In this document: in pieces, positions 9,801 to 21,800 of the stretch
How the letters are laid out: each line of letters opens with the position of its first letter
Position numbering within the stretch: position 1 is the first letter of the stretch
Assembly (NCBI GenBank): GCA_021613535.1
Contig: CP075493.1
Span: forward strand, 2,418,001 to 2,482,000
Direction of reading: 5' to 3'
DNA length: 64,000 nucleotides
Source of the DNA: Adineta vaga
Taxonomy: Eukaryota; Rotifera
Program-made: the position numbers and the translations under genes
The notes under the pieces: model-generated
What the model saw: only the letters and a program-made list of their open reading frames with translations
What the model was told of the DNA's origin: nothing
The model's database searches: none

Positions 9801-12800
9801 TTGATGGCAATGCAAGAGCAATATGAAAAACTAGATGCAGAAAAACAATCTTTGAATGATCAACTTGAAAATCATTCAATCAATGGTAAGTGTTTAGGAG
9901 CATGCATTTTTAATGAATTGTTTATTTTGTATTATATACTTCTTTATCAGATTGGAATTTTGGTAATCAATCAGTTGAAAAGGTTTGTCAAATCATTAAC
10001 TTTCTGTCAAGATAACTTCGTTGTTTTTCAGACTCAACTTCAAACTACTCTCACAGTTCGAAAGAAAGCTTCATTTGAAGAAATACTTACTTCCATTGAT
10101 TCTTTAACAAAAGAAAATATATTATTGAAACAAAATGAAGACATCCTTCGAAAAGATCTTGAAAATGTCCGTGAACAATTAATGAATATCTCGACTAAAT
10201 GTGAACAATTACAGGAAAATAATAAACAATTACTATTAGAAAAACAGACATTGAATAGTATTGCAGTTGATGGTTTGTTAATTGAATATCATCTTTTTGT
10301 CTATTGTCATTGATTCTCATTTTAGATGATCAATGGAAAGCAGACTATGTTACATTACAAAAGCAATGTACAGAATTAGACATTGCTAATCGAGCTTGGC
10401 AATTATTTCATGATAATCAAATGGAACTTTTAAAAAATAAATTTGAAGATTATTTCAATTTTGATCAGAATGAAAATTTTGAACAAATAATTGAAATCGT
10501 TGCAGATAAACTAGATCAACAAAAACAATTGAACCATTCAATTTCATCAGGTATGATTAATATAAAGTGAGGAAAGATTTTTCTAGACAACTCCTACTAT
10601 ACAGAGCGAAGTTCAAGCATATACTCGAGTTTTACTGCTGAAAAACAGTTCATAATAGTTGATTGGGATCTTTTTTTGGTAAATATAGATGTACAAATCA
10701 ATGCAACTAATATTTCGAATACATCCCATCTTGACTCGCATGGAACTGAATCGATTATGAATCTTCAAGAAGAAATTCATTCATTAGAAGAACAACTAAA
10801 GAATAGTCAATTATCTATTGAAATGTTAACTACAAATATACAATTGATTACAGAAGAAAATATGCTCCTTAAACAACAGAGTAGCGAAATCAAATATAAA
10901 AATGATTTCTTAATTGACCATAACACTGATTTGACTAATCAAGTGAATGCATTACAACAACAACAACAACAAAATGGTAAGTGTATAACTTTTCTTTTAT
11001 AATCATCTATAATATAATTAATGTTTAGTTTCTCCATTATCAACAACTACTCGTCAATCATCGATTGAAGAAGTTAGTTTAATATCATTAACAATTTCTT
11101 CCATATCTATCTATCTATGTATCTTTAATCGTTTTAGCATTCCATACATCACATAACTCCAGTTCATTCTGCAAATAACGAACGAGATACCGAAGAAATC
11201 CAACAGTTACAAACTGATCTTGCTCGTTTAACTGCTCAATGTGGCCAACTAGATGAAGCAAATCGTGCTTGGCAACAATTTCATCAAAATCAAATAGATT
11301 TCTTTCGAGACAAATTCCACGATTGGATTCAAGTAGATCCAAACTCAACTGTGGATCAAATAGGTCAACAAATTCTTGGATATCTTAATGAATTAAATTC
11401 TGGTACATCGCCAATCACACAAAGTGACAGACCGTCAGGTATAAAACTATTTGATACAAAGGAAAGTGTTTGATCCATTTCTTTTTATCTAGATTCATCA
11501 GTTCTTCTTGAGTCATTACAAAAACAATTAGCAAATTATCAATACAACGAATCAATGCTTGCACAAAATCTTGAGCAACTTAATCAAAAACTACTTGATG
11601 TTTATAAACAATGTGAAGAATTTCGAGAACTCAATGCACAATTAATTCAATCGAAACAACATGTAGATAAACAATTGGAAGAACGTGAAAAACAAATCCA
11701 TGAACTACAACAATTAATAAATCAAAAACTTGATTCAACATCAGAAATCGATCATTATGTGGGTGAAAAGAAAGAAACGATCCATCAAAATAGTGCGGAT
11801 CATATTGCTCCGACGAGTCAATATTCAGAAACCGTCGAAACTAATCAGGTGCCTTTATTTGATAGCGTGGCATTTGATCAACAATATCAAGCATTGCAAA
11901 AACTATATGAGGATTTACAACAAGGTAAGACTTCCTCATTCACTTGAACGTGATCATCTCGTGTTTGTGTTTAGAATCATCAACGAATCTAGAAACTATC
12001 AAACAATCCTACATCAATACTGTCAATGAACTCACTCAAGAACTATCAGCCTTGAAAGAAGAACTCGACAAACGACCTGCACATGATCTCACTCAACAAC
12101 TCACTGGTAACAATCAGTTTATCGATGGCGTTTTAGATCAGTCAAAACAAACATCGAACGAGGTATGTACAATAGTTTGTATGTGATATATATATATATC
12201 CACGTGGTTGATGTATGTTTAGAATGGTGATGAGATCAGTGTTGGAAATGATTGGGAAGATGTTGGTGTTGATGTGCCAGTGCCAGAAACACCGTTGGAT
12301 ATCTTACGAAATGAACTAGGAGATTGTTATTTGTCAGTTGATTATAGTGGATCATTCGATGATGTTGTGCGAGAAGTTGTCAATCAGATTAGAAATGAAC
12401 GAAAGGAACTGAATGAACGATACGATGCGTTGGAGAAGGTGAATCGTGACATTCGATTAGGTAATTTTTTATTGTATACCTATCTACTAGTTTGATTGAC
12501 GTTTTGTTCTTTGAAGAATCAGAAACTAATATGGAAGCAATTCGAGAATCATGTTTGAACACAATTAAAGATTTGAATGAAGAATTATTAGATGTCAAAG
12601 AACGTTGTACAGAAATAAATAAAAGAAATAAACAACTTCTCATTGAAATTGAAGATTTAAACAATCAATTGAATGATCGATCGATAATAGTTGGCCATTA
12701 TTCCCCATTAGATATAAATTTGCTTGGACAACAAAATTCAATGAAACCGAAAGAAAAGGTTCGCTTGATTTTCTTTTCGTTTCAATCATTCATTTGTACT

Positions 12801-15800
12801 TTTTTAGTTTACTCTACAGCTGACAGGAGTTTCTGATACAGAGAATCTGGAAACTAATTCTCTTCCTAATGAAAATCATTCGTCAACAATTATCACAGTG
12901 GATAAAGAAATTCAAACCGAATCATTGCATCAATTGTGGTCTATGGTAAGTTAGTTCTTTGCTTTTCAAAATAGTTCAAAAACATCGAGAAGATCTAATC
13001 ATCTGGACTCTCTCGATTTCTACTTCGATTAATACTAAATTTTCGTTTTCCATTTGTTAGTTTGACGAAGAAAACTTTCCAAGTGATGCTGCCGAAGATA
13101 ATGATCGCTTAAATGATTATATGATGGAAATCACATCCTTATCATCAACTGAACTTGCTGATCAACTTAATAAAGAATGTCAACAGATCTTATCGAAACA
13201 AAACTTCCAATTTACATCTTCGCTCGATCTCGAACTTAATCAATTATCTCTACTCGCTCTTCACTCTCTTCACAATCAACATTTAACCGATGATGCAAAA
13301 TTATTATACAATGAAACAGTAGTTCGAGCATTAAAACAAGAATATGAATTACTTAATAACGAAAAGAATGATTTGATCGAACAAATTACGAAAAATGAAC
13401 TTGAACATTTAGAAACAAAAGCGAATTTATTAAATTTAATTGAAGAAAATAAACGATTGAAAGATGAGATCATTGAAATGAACAGAAATTCAGAAGAAAT
13501 CAAAGAAAATCGATATGAAATATTAGAAAAAGAATTTCATCAACTAAAACAAGAATTTAATGAATTAGTCAATGAAAATGAATTATTAAAAGATTATAAT
13601 GCACAAATGTATCAAGAAAAATTACAAGAAAAGAAAGATAATGGTAAGATAACTGCAAAATCAAATCTTCTGAAGTAAATTATATATAATCCTATGTTTG
13701 AATTACTTTAGATCTTGTCGAAATCAAATCATCATGTGATATTGACACTCAATGTGATTTAATTGATGCGGCTCAACAGAATAATAGCAAACAATCAGAT
13801 TGGAATAATGAAGCACCACCACGAGAACAACCATCAACTGACGAAGAAATAGTGCGATTGAAAACAATTGTTGAAGAAATTCTACATGAAAATGAACAGT
13901 TAAAAGATTTAAATTCAGAATTATATGGTAAATCAAATTTTCTCTTCTATCCATCATTTTCTTCTTTCTTCATAAATCTATTAGAATCTCTCAATAATCG
14001 ATCGAATTTATCATCAACTGATAATGCCATTCAATGTTCTCTCCAAACAACATTCAACGAGAATCGTTTATCAGAAATACATCTAGTAGAAAACAATGAT
14101 TGGAATGATCAAAGTTCACCCATCGAAGAATCGACTCTCTTTTCCATCACGGAAGGAAATCTAACCAAACAAACGATTGACAATGAAACACAAACAGATG
14201 ATCATCAGCATGATAAACTTGCACAAGTTAACAATAAATTAAAACGTGCTCTTCAAACAATCAAAGACAAAATCAATCGACTTGTTATTGAACAACCCGA
14301 ATTATTTCCTAATTTGACTGATGATACACTTCTACGATTGGATCATTTAATCTCTGCTATTGAACAGTTGAAAGACGAGAAGAATCGATTTGAACAAAGT
14401 CAATTCAGAGACACTGAGTAAGAAAATATTCCATACTGAAAATTGATTGATCTTTATTTTCTTTATAGAGAAATACAAAATTTAAAAACTCAACTGACTG
14501 AACGTAGAGAAGAATCGAAACAGAAATGTGCTGATATTGAAGTAAATAGTGCCGCTTCGGATATAAATGATTATAAAAATCAAATTGAAGAACTTATTCA
14601 AGAACGTGATCAACTACGCACTCGATATGAGGAATTATCTCGAACAAGTGAAATGATTGATAATGAAACACAAACAGATGAACAACAAAAAGATAAACTT
14701 GTTCAAGTTAATAATAAGTTAAAACGAGCATTACAAAATGTTAAAGATAAAATCCAACGAATTATAAATGAAAATCCAGAATTATTTCCTGATTCCAGTG
14801 AAGATACGATGGAACGATTGGATCAATTAGCTACCGCTGTTGAAAATCAAACAGTTCAAATTCAATTCTTGCAAACAGAACGTGATCAAGCTCAACAGAT
14901 GATTGCGGAACTTCAAAATACAAATCAGCAATCACATAATGATGAATATTCATTACAAACAAAACAAAGTTCTTCGGAAGATCTTCCAGTCGACGATTAT
15001 CAGAAAGAAATCGAACAACTTCGACGAAATCTTTCCGAGAAAGATGAAGAACGAAGTTTACTACGAGAACATCTAAACGAAATTGAAATTGAACTTCGAA
15101 AAACATTGGACCAACAAACAGTTTTCGAACAAGAACGCCATGCACAAGCAAAAGAAAAGTAAGCATTCTTTGAGAGTCTTAATTTAGAATTTTTCATATA
15201 TTTTCATCTAGTCAACATGATATCGAACTGTTGCAACAAGAAATAGACCAGCAAAATGAAGAACTACAGAACTTGTCTGAAAAGTATCTTATACAGAGTG
15301 AATTGCAAAATGAATTGAATCAACAAAAGTAATACATTTCAGCGTTCATCGATTTTTTGATTTTATCATTCTGTTTGATATTCTAGAGAAGAAATGCAAG
15401 AACGTTTTGCAGAACAAGAAAAACAGATAAGTAGTTTCATCGAGGAACGCACTAGACTCTTGCTGGAAGTAGAAAAGAATACGTCAGCACCTGCGGAAAC
15501 AGCAGACGCTGAAGTTCAAACTGATGATCGTCAGTAGAAAAACTAACTCAAATAAACAACAAATTGAAACGTGCATTACAAGGATTTAAAGATAAGATTG
15601 CTCGATTTGTCTCGGAACGACCAGAACTTTTTGATGGAATTGGAGAAGAAACAAGTGAACGGTTCGATCATTTGATTGCAACTGTAGAAAATCAAGCAAC
15701 ACAAGTTGATATATTACAAGCTAATGTGAATGAACTGCAAAGGTATAACATTTACATTCTTCTTTTGATATTCATTACTATTCTCATGAATTCATTACTT

Positions 15801-18800
15801 CTTTGGAAACATTTCAAAACGAGCAAACCGTTGTTACAGATCTAGCAACTTCCGTACAAGAAGAGCATCAACGACTAATTGAACAATTACAACAAACCCT
15901 TTTGCAAAAAGATGAAGAACGAAGTGCGATACAAGAACGTTTGAATGAAGTCGAAGCAGAACTTCAAAAAGCATTAGATTATCATGCATCAACAACAGAT
16001 AAATATGATTCACTTGAAAACGAACGAATTACGTTTGTTGACGAAAGGTATTCAGTTTTTTTCTAAATCTTTCCTATCCTACTATGAGAATCGTGTTTTA
16101 TAGCCCAGACGAGATTGCACAATTGAAAAAATCATCTGAAAATCAACATCAAGATATTCAAACTGACGAAGAGTGAGTTATTTCTTGAAAAATAATGTTT
16201 TCTTTTTCTCTAATTATATTTTACATATAGTATTCATATATTGGATGAATTGATTGCCCAGCAATCTCAAGAAATACAAGATCTAAAAGCGACAAATGCC
16301 ACACTCTTATCTCAGTTGGAATCTCAAGTTGAAAAGGCGTCTTCCATCCAAACTATAGAAAATGAAACTCAAACAGATGATCGTCAACATGAAAAACTAA
16401 TTCAAGTAAACAACAAAATGAAACGTGCACTTCAAGGAATCAAAGATAAGATTCATCGTCTTGTTTCGGAGAGACCTGATCTATTCGATGGAGTTGCTGA
16501 AGAAACAAGTGAACGGCTCGATCATTTGATTGTAACCGTTGATAATCAAGCTACAGAAATTGACATTTTGCGAGCTCAACATGAACAACTTCAAAATGAT
16601 ATGAAGGAAATGCAAAAGTATGCGACACCTTAATAATCATTTCTGCTCATGCAAATATTATTTTTTTAGCTTCACGGAAACATCGGAGAAAGAGCAAATT
16701 CTTTCTTCAGCTTCCTTGTCTTCATCATTAGATGATTATCAAAGACGAATTGATCGACTTCAAGATTCTCTTTCACAAAAAGATGACGAACGAAGTGTGT
16801 TACATGAACGTCTGAACGAAGTCCAAGAAGAACTCCGAAAAGCATTAGATGATCATGCATCATTATCAGCGACATATGAGTCATTCGTTGAACAACAAGC
16901 AATCGACTCAGAAGAAAAGTATATTGGTTGATAGTTTTTGAATAACTCTAGTATCTGAATGTTTAGACAAAATGAAATTGAACAACTAAGAGATGAATTA
17001 GCTCAACAAAAACAAATTCAAAGAGACGAACAGTAAGTACAATAGAAAAATCTATGCTTTTCTTTATTCTAAACTGATTCTTAACACAGTGTCAGAGAAA
17101 TGATCGAACAACAAAATCAAGAGTTAAACGATCTGAAGGAGATCAATTCCAGTCTCCCATCTCAATTAGAATCTCAAACTGTAGAGAGTGAAACACAAAC
17201 AGATGATCGTCAACATGAAAAACTAACTCAGGTGAACAACAAATTGAAACGTGCACTACAAGGATTCAAAGATAAGATTCATCGTCTTGTTTCGGAGAGA
17301 CCTGATCTATTTGATGGAGTTGCGGAAGAAACAAATGAGCGGCTCGATCATTTGATTGCAACTGTGGACAATCAAGCCACTCAAATCGATATACTGCGTA
17401 CTGAGCATGAACAAGTTAATGAAAATTATCACGATCGAATCAAAGTACTTGAAAGGTGAGCAGGAATATGCAGTCCTTTCCAAAATAAGTAAAAACCTGA
17501 TTTATGAATATTCTAGTGAGTTACAAGCGCGTCAAGATGAAGTTGACAATGAGCTTCGACAGAAAATGGAAGATTCAGTTACTGCTGTTCCAATAACTTC
17601 CTTATCAATTGACGATAATAGGTATAAGAAAATTCAATTATTTCACGAAGTTTCACATTTTAGATCGATTGTTCTTTTTAGTGCTTCCCTTCTCGAAGAT
17701 CATCAGAAACAAATCGAGCAACTTCGACGAAATCTATCGGAGAAAGATGAAGAAAGAAGTTTATTACGAGAGCATTTGAATGAAATAGAAATTGAACTGC
17801 GAAAAAGCTTGAATGATTATGCAACTTTAGAACAAGAACGAGAGACACTTCTAGAAAAACAAAAACGCCATTCAGAAGAAAGGTAAAACTAACTGAATTG
17901 TTTCGATGATCGTTTTGAATCTGAAAATATTTAGTGAAAATGCAATTCAACAATTGAGAAATGAATTAGCTCAATTGAAACAATTACCAGATATGGAAAA
18001 TGTACAAATTCAAACCGATGAAGAGTAAGTATCAAACGATTATTTATCTGTTTATGTGTCATTGAAATTCCTTTAGTATGAAAACACGGAATGAACTTAT
18101 CGAACAACAATCTGAGCAAATGGAGGCGTTACGCGAAGAAAATAAAATTCTTTCATCTCACCTAGAATCTCAAGTGGAGACAACTGATAAACAACGGTAA
18201 TAGTTTGAAAAGAGTTTGATACTTGATGATATCATCTTCAAATTAATCATTTAGAAAAGAGACAGAAGAGCGTATGCATAATTATAAAAAACAAATACAT
18301 GATCTTACGGAAGAACGTGAAAAACTTCTAGAAGATATAGAAAATAAAATGTCATCAGCGAGAGAAATGACACATGCTGAAGTTCAAACAGATGATCGCC
18401 AGCATGAAAAACTAGCTCAAATGAACAATAAATTGAAACGTGCATTACAAGGATTCAAAGATAAGATTGCTCGATTTGTTTCGGAACAACCAGAACTTTT
18501 TGATGGAATTGGAGAAGAAACAAGTGAACGACTCGATCATTTGATTGCAACTGTGGAACATCAAGCAACACAAATCAATTTAATGCAAACCGAACATACT
18601 GATACCGAAGAGCAATTACGAAATAATATGAAAGATCTTCAAAGGTAAAATCATTTGATATTCATCTCCCGTATGATACAATTATATTGATGGAAATATT
18701 TAGTTCTTTGGAAACATCTCAGAACGAACTTGATTATGAACGTCAAACTCGTGTACAACAACTGTCTCATTCGGCTCCGCCAGATAACAACAGGTTAGCC

Positions 18801-21800
18801 TATTATCTAGATGACATTCATTTGAAATCCACGATCATTTTTAGTTCTTCGATGCTTGATGATTATCAAAGACGAATTGATCGACTTCAAGATTCTCTTT
18901 CACAAAAAGATAACGAACGAAGTGTGTTACATGAACGTTTGAACGAAGTCCAAGAAGAACTCCGAAAAGCAGTAGATGATCATGCATCATTATCAGCGAC
19001 ATATGAGTCATTCGTTGAACAACAAGCACTCGACTCGGAAGAAAAGTATATTGGCTTACATTTTTTGAATAACTCTAGTATCTGAATGTTTAGACAAAAT
19101 GAAATTGAACAACTAAGAGAACAACTAGCTCAACAAAAACAAACTCAAAGAGACGAACAGTAAGTACAATAGAAACATCTATGTTTTTCTTTATTCTAAG
19201 CTGATTCTTAACATAGTGTCAGAGAACTGCAAGAACTGATCGAACAACAATGTCAAGAGTTGAATGATCTGAAGGAGATCAATTCCAGTCTCTCATCTCA
19301 ATTGGAATCTCAAGTTGAATTAACCAATGAAAAGTAATATTTAATCAATTGTTTGTGATAAAAATTAAAAATATCTTTTTGTATTATCAAGGAAGAAAAT
19401 TGAAAATCAACTCCATGAACGTAACAATCAGATCGAAAATCTCATACAAGAACGTTCAAAACTCTTGGAAGAGATGGAAAGTCAACGTTCGGGATCTGCT
19501 GAAACCATCGACAATGACACTCAGACAGATGAACAACTCATAGAAAAACCAACTCAGACGAATAATAAACTGAAACGTGCATTACAAGGATTCAGAGATA
19601 AACTCAATCATCTTGCATCAGATAGACCTGATCTTTTTGATGGAGTTGGCGAAGAAATTAGTGAACGATTTGATCATTTAATTTCAACTCTAGGAAGCCA
19701 AGCTTCCAGATTGATGCTTTACAAACTAAACATAATCTACTTGATGAACAGCTACGAGAAACTTTAAAAGAGCTGCGAACTCAAGGAGACCAACTGCTCG
19801 CATCTGCATCTGATGCTGCTAGGTTGCCTAATCTCTTTAATTATAATCATTCTTATTCTCCTCCGTCTATATTATATTTTAGTTCGCCAAACATTGAAGA
19901 ATATCAGAAACAAATTGATCAACTTCAACAAACCTTAATTGAAAAAGATGATGAACACTCGTCACTTGTTAAACGCATTGATGAAACTGAAATCGAATTG
20001 AGGAAAATCACTGAAGATGTCGAATCCATCAAAAATTCGTACGAAGAACAAATACAATCTTTTATAGAAGAACGAAATACATTGCTCGAACATCAAGCAC
20101 GACGTTTTGCTGAATGGTATAACCTTCTATATGTCATTCATATATCATTCTGTAAATAATTGATTTCTAGTGAACATGAAATCGTAGAATTGAAGGCAAA
20201 TAATGATCAACTTCATGAAGAATTAGCTGAAGCACATCATACTCCAATTCTGCACATGTAGAAATTCAAACAGTTGAAAAGTAAAGAAAATTTCATTCGT
20301 TATAGATATATATATATATATGATCTAATTCATTTTAATTTAGTATAACTGAATTGTACGATTTGATTGAACAACAGGCTGGTGAATTGAAATCTCTAGA
20401 AGAAAAATGTCATACTTTATCTTCTCAAATTGATTCCAATGCAATATTACAATTCGAAGCAGAGAATTATCGGTAAACGTTCATTTGTATTCTTTCTCTC
20501 TTTTGTTTGTTTAATCAATCTAAGCTTTCTCTTCAGAAATACATTAGAACAAGATTTAAATAATTATAAAGAACAAGCAAAAACTCTGTCAGAAGAAATT
20601 GAAAAGAATCGATTATCATCTGTTCAAACAATAGATAATGAAAGTCAAACAACTGATGATCAACATGAAAAGCTAACTAAAGGACATAAGAAATTAAAAC
20701 GTACATTCGATGTGTTTCAAGATAAAATTCAACAAATTGTTTCGAAACGACCAGATTTATTCGAAGGCATTAATGAAGAAAGTAATGAACGTCTTGATCA
20801 ACTAATCTCCATCGTAGAAAATCAAACAATACAAATCAATGATTTACAAACTGAACGTGATCAACTCATCTCTTCATCGCCTAGGTAGAATAGATTCAAT
20901 TAATCATTGTTTCTTAATCTCATTTTCATTTTTAGTCCATCTATCATTGAGGATTATCAAAGGAAATATGATCAACTTCAACAATTATTGATTGAAAACG
21001 ATGCCGAACGAACATTGCTTCAGGAGCGTCTAGATGAACTGAGCAAAACATTAACTAAATATGAATCAATGCTTGAACAACAAACACTTCAATCAAGCTC
21101 AAGGTATAATGATCTAAACTAGTTCAATGTTGCTTTTTAATCTATAAATATTTAGTGACTATGAAAATCAACCATTAAAACAATCACCGGAATATCAACA
21201 TGTTCAAGTTCAAACACTCGAAGAGTACGTTAATAAAAAGAGAAGACAACAATCGTTGTTTATTGTTTACATTTTGTATATAGTATTGAAATGATTGATA
21301 GTGAAATTCAAACAGATGATTATCAATTTGAAAAAATGAAAGAAGTTTTATCTAAATTTGAAGAAAAAATTCTTAGTGTAGTTGAACAACGTCAAGATTT
21401 ATTTAATGGTATCAGTGATGAAACAAATGAACGTCTTGATCAATTAATATCAACATTAGACAATCAAGCGATGTATATTGATTTGTTACAAATAGAAAGT
21501 AAACAAATTGAAGAACAATTACGAAATGAAATCAAAGAACTTCAAAAGTATGAAGAGAATTCATTCAATACATTGTTGATCTTTTTGTCTGTATAGTTCT
21601 CTTAACGCTTGTCAGTATGAACTAAACAATGAACGACGAATTAAAGTAGAACAATTGGTATCTGCATCGCCTGTGGAAGATACTAGGTTATTTAAATCAG
21701 AAGAGAAAAAGAAAAAAAACTTAAACCAATGTTTTTTGGTATATTTAGTTCATCGCTTATCGAAGATTATCAAAAACAGATCAATCAATTACAAGAAAAT

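Larger units (their letters stand above)
8289..11400 (+). repeat. N-terminal protein repeat family (ANRAW block)
   Basis: Within the giant gene, a roughly 50-residue unit recurs: a QC..L(D/E)EANRAWQ(Q)F core followed by a Q.Q....(K/N)(L/F) helix and a (S/T)FDE(I/L)-type end. Clear copies start near 8289 (EDNQAWLQY), 8634, 8931, 10360 and 11238. Partial copies, mainly the SFDDVVREVVNQI or SFEEIL end, occur near 9495, 10030 and 12274. Identity between copies is moderate, implying old duplications. Confidence 0.75.
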
